Source: an uncultured Mobiluncus sp.
GTDB lineage: Bacteria; Actinomycetota; Actinomycetes; Actinomycetales; Actinomycetaceae
Reading direction: 5' to 3'
Assembly (NCBI RefSeq): GCF_902488535.1
Contig: NZ_CABTWO010000011.1
Coordinates: 1-64,000, forward strand
DNA: 64,000 nt
The position numbers and the translations under genes are program-made. The notes beneath the pieces were generated by a model. That model had not been told where the DNA came from and did not search any database. It was given only the letters and a program-made list of their open reading frames with translations. Of the stretch, positions 41,860-50,297 are shown in pieces (within the stretch, counting starts at the first letter, position 1; each line of letters begins with the position of its first letter).

Positions 41860-42627
41860 ATGAGCACCGCACTATTCATCAAAGATATGTACAAGAGTTT
41901 CGGCGACCTAGCCGTCCTGAAAGGGGTCTGCGTACAGGTCGAGCAGGGCGAGGTCCTGGCGATTCTGGGCCCTTCCGGTTCGGGAAAGTCCACCTTGCTG
42001 CGCTGTGCCACTTTCCTGGACCGCATGGATTCCGGGAGCATCGAATACTTCGGGGAAACCGCCCTATCCATGAAAAATGGTGAAAAAACCTCGAGCGGCG
42101 ACGAAAAACGATTTCGGCACGACTACGGACTGGTGTTCCAGAACTTCAACCTGTTCCCCCACTGGAACGTCATGCGCAACCTCACCGATGCCCCGATTAA
42201 AGTGCAACATCGTCACCCGACCGAAGTCCGCGCCGAAGCCCAACAGCTCCTGGAACGCATGAACCTAGCAGACAAAGGCAATGCCTACCCTTCCGAGCTG
42301 AGCGGGGGGCAAAAGCAGCGGGTAGCCATCGCCCGGGCACTCGCGTTGAAACCGCGGATGCTGTATTTTGACGAGCCGACTTCCGCGCTGGACCCCGAGC
42401 TGACCGGCGAAATCCTGGCCATTATCCGCTCTCTGGCCGACGAACGCATGACGATGGTTATCGTCACTCACGAGATGGAGTTCGCCGCCCAAGTCGCGGA
42501 TCGTGCCGTTTTCATGGACGGCGGCACCGTACTGGAAGAAGGCCCCGCGGAACAGCTCATTCACCACCCCACTCAGGAACGCACTCGCCAGTTCCTGCAC
42601 AAGCTGCAGGGCGAACAGCCCCGCTAA
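41860..42627 (+). CDS. Amino-acid ABC transporter ATP-binding protein
   Basis: 255 residues. Walker A GPSGSGKST, Q-loop VFQNFNLFPHW, signature LSGGQKQRVAIARAL, Walker B LYFDEPTSALDPE, H-loop VTHEM. Supplies energy to the permease encoded 25 bases upstream. An inserted SMKNGEKTSSGDEKRF segment before the Q-loop is common in the cystine/polar amino-acid group. Confidence 0.95.
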   Translation: MSTALFIKDMYKSFGDLAVLKGVCVQVEQGEVLAILGPSGSGKSTLLRCATFLDRMDSGSIEYFGETALSMKNGEKTSSGDEKRFRHDYGLVFQNFNLFPHWNVMRNLTDAPIKVQHRHPTEVRAEAQQLLERMNLADKGNAYPSELSGGQKQRVAIARALALKPRMLYFDEPTSALDPELTGEILAIIRSLADERMTMVIVTHEMEFAAQVADRAVFMDGGTVLEEGPAEQLIHHPTQERTRQFLHKLQGEQPR

Positions 42628-42655
42628 CGCCGCTTTTGGGAGGGCAGCGGCAAAG

Positions 42656-44080
42656 CTAGGCAGATTGCGTTTCCGGGTTGGATTCGGCGGTCGATGATTC
42701 CGCGGCACTGGCGGAGTCGTGAGACATCTGCATCCGCGCTAGTGAAGTCAGCATCCGAATCTCGGGACCGAGACGCCGCACGGAAGGGAAGTTCGTCTGT
42801 TCCAACCCTCCCAGCAGCAACAAAGCATCAAACCCTTGGTCGCATTCCAACAGTGCCCGCGCCCGCAGCAGCCGAGCCATAAACCGCGCGTCCCCCTCAT
42901 TGCCTTGCAACAACAGACCGTCAGGGAGGGGATGCGAATCCAGCAGACCCAAAGACGACGACACCTCAACATTGCCGTTGCGCTCGTCATAGCGAGCCGC
43001 CAGGGTCGCGGCTGCCTGCCCCAGCAAATCGCGAGCCTGCGCCACACTCGGGTGTACCAGAGCCGGAATCTCGTGGAAACGTGAGGCCGGAGCCAGAGAT
43101 ACTTTCAAGGAATAATTCCCGTATCCCGCCCAGTCCAAAGCCTCCAGCGACCCGACGATAGCCCGCAGACCGACCAACAAATCCCATGGGTCGTGAGCCT
43201 GGCGAATGAGACCCAGGTGCCGTTCCAGCAACAGGAGCAGGCGTGGCCACATTCCCGCCACCGCCAAGAAACGGAAGTGCTCACAAATCTCAGACAGTCG
43301 GGATTCCTCACGATCATATTCATAAGCCACCAAGTGTGCTTCCCAGGCAACCTGCCAAGCATCGGTAGTGACCAGCCCGGGTAGCATCACCCGCAGCAGC
43401 CGCGCCTTTTGCGGGCCGGGAACCTCGTGAGTCAGCATCCGCCACGACACCTGCAACGCCTGTTCCGGGTGGCGATCCCAGGCCAGTTCCACCTGAGAAA
43501 TATCGACCGCGCGTCCCAGCGCCGGATGATCCGCGGGAGTAATTCGGTCGATGGCACGATCCAAGAAGTATCGGTCACTAGCGGGGTTTCCCAAGGCTTC
43601 GCGCATCCGGTAGCGCAGGTAGTCTCCGGCGGCCGGCGAGGGTCCGAGGCTGACTTGTAGAGCTTGCAGACCGGCCAATAAATGATTCAGCAGCGACAGG
43701 GGAACGTCGGGGTGGGTACAGGCGCTTTCGATGACCTCGGGATAGTACCGGGAGAGCTGCTCCAGCTGACGGGAGTCGTAGAGTTCCGGGCGATGCAGCA
43801 AGCGCGTCAAAGTGGAGGAAAATGCTTCCAGCGCCTTGCCGGGGTTGCGTCCTTCCAGATAGCAGCCAATTAGCTCCAGTTCGGCCCCGGCCAACAAGTC
43901 GTCGTAACCCGCGTCACGAGCCGCACTGACCACGTCCAAGGTCGCTTTCGTGCGCGGTAGCCCCGGGGGAATCGAAGCCGCATTCATTAACTGCGTGGCC
44001 AACACCGCCGCGCTGTAGGGGGCGGAATCATCCGGCGCGGAGTCGAAAGAGTAAGCATCATCTGAAAACGTTATGCTCAA
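42656..44080 (-). CDS. Helical-repeat (TPR-like) protein A1 of a four-gene paralogous cluster
   Basis: 474 residues, TTG start with AGGGGGAG four bases upstream. No signal, membrane segment or catalytic motif; Ala/Leu/Arg-rich helices throughout suggest an alpha-solenoid. It is a paralogue of the divergent neighbour: the segment around HDPWDLLVGLRA (296-307) and the N-terminal ELELIGCYLEGRNPGKALEAF region (67-87) align with that protein in order. It ends 28 bases from the convergent ABC operon. The 95-base gap to the next start must carry both promoters. Function unknown. Confidence 0.7.
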   Translation of the reverse strand: MSITFSDDAYSFDSAPDDSAPYSAAVLATQLMNAASIPPGLPRTKATLDVVSAARDAGYDDLLAGAELELIGCYLEGRNPGKALEAFSSTLTRLLHRPELYDSRQLEQLSRYYPEVIESACTHPDVPLSLLNHLLAGLQALQVSLGPSPAAGDYLRYRMREALGNPASDRYFLDRAIDRITPADHPALGRAVDISQVELAWDRHPEQALQVSWRMLTHEVPGPQKARLLRVMLPGLVTTDAWQVAWEAHLVAYEYDREESRLSEICEHFRFLAVAGMWPRLLLLLERHLGLIRQAHDPWDLLVGLRAIVGSLEALDWAGYGNYSLKVSLAPASRFHEIPALVHPSVAQARDLLGQAAATLAARYDERNGNVEVSSSLGLLDSHPLPDGLLLQGNEGDARFMARLLRARALLECDQGFDALLLLGGLEQTNFPSVRRLGPEIRMLTSLARMQMSHDSASAAESSTAESNPETQSA

Positions 44081-44175
44081 CAGGCTCCCCCTTACCTATC
44101 CCGGTTAAACTCACCATACCGGGGCTCACCGCCCGGGCACGTGTGACACACCGGGAAACCGGACTGGGGAAACTC

Positions 44176-45924
44176 GTGAATATGCAAGAATGGGTGCTGA
44201 TGAGCATTTTTGAGTCCGACGGTTTCGTTCCGGGAGTGGATCCAGAGATTCTCGCCACGCAGATTGGCGATGATCTGGAAACTGCCCTGGGTGACCCCTT
44301 GGGTCCAGAGCGCCTGCACCGCCTGGAGGAACTGGCGTCTTTGGCTCACAAACACGGCCTAGACGAAACGGAAATCACCGTCCGCTTGGAACTCGTGTGG
44401 GATGCCCTCGAGTCCGGCGACACCGAATATGCTTTGGCCACTCTGTCGTGGGTGCTCCAGCAGGTCGCGCACGGTCAGATGGTTCCCACCAAGACTCAAA
44501 ACCAGGTTATCGCCCAACAGCTGCTCCAAATCCCCACCCTGGCGGCCCGGCACCCCGGCGTGAGTGCGAAACTCATCGAACACCTGACCTTCTGGATGGA
44601 ATATTTCACGGCGCAAGCGGGCATTTCCTTGCGTTCCCGCTGGATTACCCGCCACCAGGTGGAGCTGGGGCGAGGCCACCGCGAAGCCGCCCGCGAAGCC
44701 CTCGAAATCATTTCTGCCCTCGAGGAGATACCCCGCGAGGTTCGCGACGAGGCGGACTGTCCCCTGCATCATTACCGTTCCCGCATCGCCTGGGCCGTCA
44801 ACTCCTCGGAGTTTGCCCAAGCGCTTTCTCTGTACCGAGACGCTTTGGAACGTAGCGCCGAGGCGGACTGGCAGTGCATTCAACCGGACGACCTCAACCC
44901 CCTCCTGATGCTGCCGCTGTCTTGGGCAGGAGAAGGTGACGCGGCGTGGCGCGCCCACGAACGCTCTTACCGTCACCAAACCGAAACGTCGCAATACCTC
45001 GGAGACATTGCCTCCCACCTGCGTTTTTGCGCGGCCACTTGGAATATCCCCGAGGGCTTGGAGCTGCTGGAAACTCACGCGCAGTGGTTCTCTAACCCCG
45101 AGGACCCTTGGGATTTGCTGGTGGCGACCCGTTCGGCGGCAACTTTCCTGTCCCGAGCCGTGGGGGCTTTCATCGGGACGGGCATAAAAGTGCCGCACCT
45201 CGGCTTTGCAATCAACGGGTCGAATCGTTGGCTTCCGTTCGAGAGCCTCAGTCCGGCCGATACTTTGGCGCTGGCACAAGCCCGGCTCGAGTCGGTTGCC
45301 ATGAAACTTGCTCTGGCTTTTGACTCCCGTAACGCTAACAACACCATGTCCACGCGGGTCATCCAGAGCCTGCACGAAGCCCCGCTGTGTTCTTTCGCTT
45401 CGGTAAAAGACCTTTTGAGCGCCCGTTTCGGGGTGAAAAATCTGTTGGCCGAACAGGGTTTGAGCGAAACCAGTCCGGAATGGGTGCTGCCTGACCTAAA
45501 CGACCCATCCTGGCTGCGACAACCCGTTCCCGAATTTCGACTGCTGGACGTTCAACAGGTTGCCGAGGTTGAGAAACAGTTGCGAACTTTCGAGGACTCG
45601 GTCGATTTCTCGGCGCTGCCGGCCGCGATTTCTGCCGATAAGGAACGCTTGGTACTGGGGGCTAACCGGGTGACGTTCCTGGCCGCGGCCGGAAAATGGA
45701 ACGAAGTTATCGACACGGGCGAACTGTTGCTGGAAATCGGGGAGAGACTCGACGATCACCGCCAGTCGCTGCGTTTAGCGTGTTACCTGGTGCAAGCCTA
45801 TTGGCAGTTAGACGATTTAAGCGCGGCACGCAACTGGCTGGTGCGAGCGGACGAGTTCGTGGATGCTACTATTTCGGGCAAACCTCGCGCGCTATTGGAC
45901 GATTTGTCTCTGTTGGCGGGATAA
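44176..45924 (+). CDS. Helical-repeat (TPR-like) protein A2
   Basis: 582 residues if started at GTG 44176 (GGGGA five bases upstream); ATG 44182 and ATG 44200 are alternatives, the last giving MSIF, like MSIT in A1. Alpha-helical throughout. EDPWDLLVATRSA (309-321) and RLELVWDALESGDTEYALATL (70-90) match A1. A further ~100 residues at the C-terminus (KWNEVIDTGELLLEIGERL) look like two more TPR hairpins. Nine bases separate it from B1, so A2-B1-B2 form an operon. Cytoplasmic; no enzyme motif. Confidence 0.7.
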   Translation: MNMQEWVLMSIFESDGFVPGVDPEILATQIGDDLETALGDPLGPERLHRLEELASLAHKHGLDETEITVRLELVWDALESGDTEYALATLSWVLQQVAHGQMVPTKTQNQVIAQQLLQIPTLAARHPGVSAKLIEHLTFWMEYFTAQAGISLRSRWITRHQVELGRGHREAAREALEIISALEEIPREVRDEADCPLHHYRSRIAWAVNSSEFAQALSLYRDALERSAEADWQCIQPDDLNPLLMLPLSWAGEGDAAWRAHERSYRHQTETSQYLGDIASHLRFCAATWNIPEGLELLETHAQWFSNPEDPWDLLVATRSAATFLSRAVGAFIGTGIKVPHLGFAINGSNRWLPFESLSPADTLALAQARLESVAMKLALAFDSRNANNTMSTRVIQSLHEAPLCSFASVKDLLSARFGVKNLLAEQGLSETSPEWVLPDLNDPSWLRQPVPEFRLLDVQQVAEVEKQLRTFEDSVDFSALPAAISADKERLVLGANRVTFLAAAGKWNEVIDTGELLLEIGERLDDHRQSLRLACYLVQAYWQLDDLSAARNWLVRADEFVDATISGKPRALLDDLSLLAG

Positions 45925-45933
45925 ACTTTCCTC

Positions 45934-47481
45934 ATGCAGCGTTTCATTCTTCCTCCCGTTCCAGATACTCTGGATGAGCTGTGTGAAGCGTACACGGATG
46001 CCACCGGCTCTTATGCGTGGCGTCTCGCCGACCGAATGCTGCAAGCTTTTCCCAACGCTCCATTGAGTGCGGTGGCTCCCCACCACGCTATTTCGTTCCT
46101 GCGGCTCCGGGCCACCATTTTGGACGCTTTGGGAGACGTCAGCGCCTGCCGCGCCATCTTTAAGTTCGCCGCCACCCAAGCCGCGGGGGCTGGCGATATT
46201 GTGTCTCAAGCGGCGGCACTCGCGCAGCTGCACGTGGACCGGTCTTTCCGTCTCGATGACGACACCGAACACGGTTCGCCTTTCGTGGGGGCGATTCGTC
46301 AGGATTTGCGTGACATCGTGGATCTGCTGTTGGATAATCCCACCGCTATGGCGCAAAACCCGGATTTGACCACCGCTACCCTCGCCCACCTGGTTCACGG
46401 TTTCGCCCTCATCGGTGCCAACGCCGATGGGCGGGAAACTCTGGATCAAGCTCGGGTCATCTGTCCCGAAAAAGAATCTTTAAAGGCACGGTTGGATTTG
46501 GCTGACGCGGTGTTGTTGGCCTGCAGCGGGCAGATTGATGAGGCCTTGGAGTTCGGTGAGCTTATCTTAGGACGCGATTCCGAGGATCCCCTGGCTCTGC
46601 AAGTCGAGGTGCGCGAGTTCCTGGGGACCTGGTATCGAGCCATTGGCCGTCACGTGGACGCCGCCAACCACCTGCGGATTGTCACCGACCTGTGCCGCGA
46701 CTATGACCTGCCCTATATGGCAGTGGTCGCGGCGATGGAACAGATTTCTTCCCTAGTGGAACTGAACAAACCGGAAATCGTGGTTGACTTGGCTTCGTGG
46801 GCTCTGGACGTAGCCCACGATATCGGCATCAACAACGAGGTGGTGCGGACCTTGGACATTGTCTTGGTGCAAGGGTTGGCTGGTTTGGGGCGTCATATCC
46901 AGGCAGTCAACTGTGCCGAAATCGCCGGCACTCGAGCGCGGGAGCACGGGGATGTGGATACCGCCATTGTGCTTTATGAGATGGGAGCGAAATCCGCCAG
47001 AATCAGCGGGGACCAAGCTCGCGCCGCGAACCTTTACGGTTTTTGCGCCGAGCTGACCGGCGGCGAAATATCGTTGCAAGCCCGTTTCCTCCGTAAAGAG
47101 TCCGCAGCCATTTTGGCCACCGTCGGACTGAAACCTCCCCGCGAAAAGCTCCCCGAGGAACCTTGTGCAGTCCCCCCCGCGACAGACACCCCCGCCGCGA
47201 AACTGGAAGCTGAAACCCTGAAACACTTAGAGATGGCTCCGGATGCCAATTCCATCGAAGTGCGTACCGCGCTATCCTTAGCGAAAGACCTGATGGATGA
47301 GGCCCTCTCGCTGCTGATGTCCACCCCGGAGGGGGAACGTAGCCTCGCCGCCCCGGAACTCGCCAAGTGGAATGAGCTGCGCACTTGGATGGCCGGAGTC
47401 GAGGATGGCACCCAGCCGTCGGTCATGTCTGACGAAAGCACGCAGCTGTCGTCAGATTTGCCTCAGGAGGACGATGCGTAA
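45934..47481 (+). CDS. Helical-repeat (TPR-like) protein B1
   Basis: 515 residues, helix-rich with TPR-like periodicity (e.g. GQIDEALEFGELILGRDSED). The segment RAANLYGFCAELTGGEISLQ...RFLRKE (363-389) is matched by the same order of residues in B2. The C-terminal ~120 residues are Pro/Glu/Ser-rich and less ordered. Its stop codon shares one base with the B2 start (TAATG), implying translational coupling. Function unknown. Confidence 0.7.
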   Translation: MQRFILPPVPDTLDELCEAYTDATGSYAWRLADRMLQAFPNAPLSAVAPHHAISFLRLRATILDALGDVSACRAIFKFAATQAAGAGDIVSQAAALAQLHVDRSFRLDDDTEHGSPFVGAIRQDLRDIVDLLLDNPTAMAQNPDLTTATLAHLVHGFALIGANADGRETLDQARVICPEKESLKARLDLADAVLLACSGQIDEALEFGELILGRDSEDPLALQVEVREFLGTWYRAIGRHVDAANHLRIVTDLCRDYDLPYMAVVAAMEQISSLVELNKPEIVVDLASWALDVAHDIGINNEVVRTLDIVLVQGLAGLGRHIQAVNCAEIAGTRAREHGDVDTAIVLYEMGAKSARISGDQARAANLYGFCAELTGGEISLQARFLRKESAAILATVGLKPPREKLPEEPCAVPPATDTPAAKLEAETLKHLEMAPDANSIEVRTALSLAKDLMDEALSLLMSTPEGERSLAAPELAKWNELRTWMAGVEDGTQPSVMSDESTQLSSDLPQEDDA

Positions 47482-48782
47482 TGGTCAATCGGATGGATTC
47501 CACACTGCTGCTGCCGGATTTGGCCAGCCAGTACGCCACCGCGTCCCATTCCGTCAGTTTGCGCCTACTCGCCTACGCTCTGCAGTCTTTCCCCTTAGCC
47601 GAACCTTTCGCCCCCAGCCCCAATCGCAGCGAGACAGAAAATCTGAATATTTTGCGTCTTTGGGCAGACATGCTGGTGGCCCGCGGTGAAAACGGCGCGG
47701 CGGCCTCCACCTGGAAGCAAGTCGCGGTGTGGTGCCACCACCTAGACGACTTGCAGGGCGCCACCTATGCTCTGGTACAAGCCCATGCCCTGCTGTTGCC
47801 TCAGATTCCCCCGGTGGAAGCTTCCGAGACCGCGGCGCAGCTGATTAAATTCCTCACCAGGGTCCCCGATTCGTTGGAAAAATCCGAATCGATGATTGTT
47901 TTGGCAGCCAGCCTGCTGGAACTAGGGGATTTACGAGCTGCCCAAATCCTTCGTGGCGAAGCGGCCAGCAGCACCGCTCGAATTCGCCTGGATTCCGCGC
48001 TGTTACAAGCAAAAATCTTTCTGGCTCAGGGACACGAGGAACAGGCGCAATTTTTCCTTGACGATTTGGAAAGCAACCTGGGGATATTTTCCGATGTGCA
48101 AGGTGCGCGCATGACCATCGGAATGTTTCGCCTGAACCTAGATCAGGACAGCGGAAACCTCGCCGCGGCCCTGGAGCGGGCGAAAAAGCTATACCAGCAG
48201 GCCAAATCGGAGGGTCTGTTGCTCCAACGAGCCCTGCTGAGCGCCACTCGCACCGAGCTCAGCGCCGAAATGCACCTGGACCAGGACGTCATCGCCTACG
48301 GCATCGAAACCCTCCAACTCTTTGACCAGCTGAATCTGGGAGAGACCCGCCGTATCGGCATCAAAGCGATACTGGCACGTTCGCTGGCGCGGATGGGACG
48401 CGCCAAGAAAGGCATTGAATACGCCGAGGAAGTGGCGGCTTGGGCACAAAGCCACGATCAACTGGAACTGGAGCAAGAATTTACGGTCATCGCCGCGGAC
48501 TTGGCAGCGCGCGACCTCCAGGGTATCCGCGCCGCCGGGCTCTATGGCTGCGCCGCGGATTTATACAGCGAACAACCTCTCTTGCGGGCTCGCTACCTGC
48601 GAAAATGCGCTGTTCAACTGGTTTATTCCGCCGGGTCGGATCGGGAAACCACTATCCGCTGGGCGCTTTCGCTGCTGCGCGAAGCCGGGGATTTGCTCCA
48701 CGGCATGGAACGCAACGGCGAAGTCGCCGCGGAACTCTCCGCTTGGGAATTCGACCGCCTGTGGATACGCACCCGGAAATAG
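47481..48782 (+). CDS. Helical-repeat (TPR-like) protein B2
   Basis: 433 residues. N-terminal YATASHSVSLRLLAYALQSFP aligns with YTDATGSYAWRLADRMLQAFP of B1 and the C-terminal RAAGLYGCAADLYSEQPLLR...RYLRK (350-374) with the matching part of B1, so the two are full-length paralogues. Helices carry TPR-like A/G/Y spacing (LARMGRAKKGIEYAEEVAAWA). The ribosome site AGGAGGACGATGCGTA lies in the end of B1. Cytoplasmic; no catalytic motif. Confidence 0.7.
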   Translation: MVNRMDSTLLLPDLASQYATASHSVSLRLLAYALQSFPLAEPFAPSPNRSETENLNILRLWADMLVARGENGAAASTWKQVAVWCHHLDDLQGATYALVQAHALLLPQIPPVEASETAAQLIKFLTRVPDSLEKSESMIVLAASLLELGDLRAAQILRGEAASSTARIRLDSALLQAKIFLAQGHEEQAQFFLDDLESNLGIFSDVQGARMTIGMFRLNLDQDSGNLAAALERAKKLYQQAKSEGLLLQRALLSATRTELSAEMHLDQDVIAYGIETLQLFDQLNLGETRRIGIKAILARSLARMGRAKKGIEYAEEVAAWAQSHDQLELEQEFTVIAADLAARDLQGIRAAGLYGCAADLYSEQPLLRARYLRKCAVQLVYSAGSDRETTIRWALSLLREAGDLLHGMERNGEVAAELSAWEFDRLWIRTRK

Positions 48783-48911
48783 CCCCCCGCCCTGCAAGCC
48801 AATGACAGGCGCGGTTTGTGTCCCCGGAAAGACGGCCGCACCCCTGGTTTTAATATGAACCGTAAGATAAAATATTACTAAGTTGTCGGTGTTTTGGAAG
48901 GCGGTGCAACG

Positions 48912-49322
48912 ATGAAAGCAAATTTGGTTATTCAACGAATTGTTGCCATATTTCTCAGTCTCGCAGTCGTAGCTCACTCCGGGTTCGCGCTATGGCAGAT
49001 GTACCTGAGCGGCAAAACATTTTACCCCTCTGAACACACCACTATTTACTATCCGTCGGTGCCCCTTCCCTCTCAGCTGGCCGTGATAGTCCTGGCGCTG
49101 GCTTCGTTTGGTTTCGTCGCGGTTTCCATTAAGCACAGTTTTTCTGTAGGGTGGCTCCTCCCGGCGCTGATCCTTTCCACGCTTTGCATTGTGGCGACCG
49201 GAACCGTGGGGCTGATTATGGCAACGCTGACCCTCGTCACCGCCGCGGCCTACAGCTTGGCACGGTTCGCGCCCAAACTGGCTCGTGGCAAAACCCCGAG
49301 TCTGAGTCAGCTTAATTCCTAG
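48912..49322 (+). CDS. Small four-helix membrane protein
   Basis: 136 residues from ATG 48912 (GGAAGGCGGTGCAACG in front); a TTG six codons upstream overlaps that ribosome site. Four hydrophobic segments near 5-25, 57-75, 80-98 and 100-120. No family recognised. TAAAATATTACT about 40 bases upstream is a possible -10, so it may be independent of the helical-repeat operon that ends 129 bases earlier. Confidence 0.65.
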   Translation: MKANLVIQRIVAIFLSLAVVAHSGFALWQMYLSGKTFYPSEHTTIYYPSVPLPSQLAVIVLALASFGFVAVSIKHSFSVGWLLPALILSTLCIVATGTVGLIMATLTLVTAAAYSLARFAPKLARGKTPSLSQLNS

Positions 49323-49338
49323 GATATAAAAACAGCGC

Positions 49339-49366
49339 GGGGCCGGTTGGTAACCCAACCAGCCCC
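49339..49366. terminator. Hairpin between two convergent genes (probable leftward terminator)
   Basis: GGGGCCGGTTGG-TAAC-CCAACCAGCCCC is a 12-bp stem with one mismatch between the small membrane-protein gene and pspA. Leftward transcripts meet GCGCTGTTTTTA after it, a weak T run; rightward no T run is present. Confidence 0.55.
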
Positions 49367-49383
49367 ACAACTTTGTCAGCTCC

Positions 49384-50106
49384 CTAGCCGTTATTCTTCA
49401 AAGCGTTGAGTCGCGCTGCCACTTCCGCGTCTGCCGCAGACACATCCAGGGCGGCGAACTGTTCCTCCAGGGATTCGCCCTCTCCTGCCAGCTCGGCCTG
49501 ACCGGCCGCCATGGCCTCGGCCCGGCGGACCTTTTCCTCAAAACGCCCCAGCTCGGAAGTCGGATCCATAATGTTAATCTTGGACACGGCCTGCTGCACC
49601 TGGGTTTGCGTGGCCGCGGTCTTAGAGCGAGCCACCAACGAGTCCCGCTTCGATTTCAAGTCCTCCAGCTGCATCTTCATCGTGTTCAGCCCGGACTTGA
49701 GCTTATCCACCGTGGCGGTCTGGGAAGCAATAATCGGAGCCGCTTCCTCGACCTCCTTTTCAAAGCTAATCTGTTTCGTGATGGCAACCTTCGCCAGGTT
49801 GTCCATCTTGTCAGCTTCGGCCGCGTTACCGGCAGCTCGCAGTTCATCGGCTTTTTGGGAAGCCGCCGCGGCTTTCGCCCCCCACTCGGTGGCGGCCTGC
49901 TGATCCTCATCGCGGTCGCGTTCCGCTAAACGCAGATTCCCAATCGTTTGCGCCACCGCCTGTTCAGCCTCCGCGATTTCATTGGTGTAATCACGTACCA
50001 GCTGGTCAAGTAGCTTTTCGGGGTCCTCTGCCTTGTCCAGCAGCGCGTTGATATTAGCCTTGGTAATTTGGGCAATACGCCCCAAAATAGATTGCTTTTC
50101 AGCCAT
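49384..50106 (-). CDS. pspA: PspA/IM30-family membrane-stress protein
   Basis: 240 residues, almost entirely helical: ANINALLDKAEDPEKLLDQLVRDY at the N-terminus is diagnostic, followed by long coiled coils and ending with a short Ala-rich helix (DAEVAARLNALKNNG). Peripheral ESCRT-III-like protein that supports the cell membrane under stress. No pspBC or ClgR-type partner is adjacent. Confidence 0.92.
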   Translation of the reverse strand: MAEKQSILGRIAQITKANINALLDKAEDPEKLLDQLVRDYTNEIAEAEQAVAQTIGNLRLAERDRDEDQQAATEWGAKAAAASQKADELRAAGNAAEADKMDNLAKVAITKQISFEKEVEEAAPIIASQTATVDKLKSGLNTMKMQLEDLKSKRDSLVARSKTAATQTQVQQAVSKINIMDPTSELGRFEEKVRRAEAMAAGQAELAGEGESLEEQFAALDVSAADAEVAARLNALKNNG

Positions 50107-50297
50107 TTTCTGTCCTTCCAGTCGAGCGGCTTGTGCGTTTTAACGCTATCGCACCAGCCGACATCAGCACTCACCCTTTGGGGTGATTTTTCGTCCCGAG
50201 AATAGTTCCCCAGACGGATTTTGGTGGTTGTATCTCACGTCACAAGGCCGGGTGGGCAGGTTTTCGGTTCTGGCAGTTTTCCGACTAAACTCTTGGG

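Noticed and set aside
44359..45375. 338-codon antisense frame within helical-repeat gene A2
   Set aside because: It is opposite a gene with an assigned paralogue, lacks a ribosome site and has typical shadow composition.
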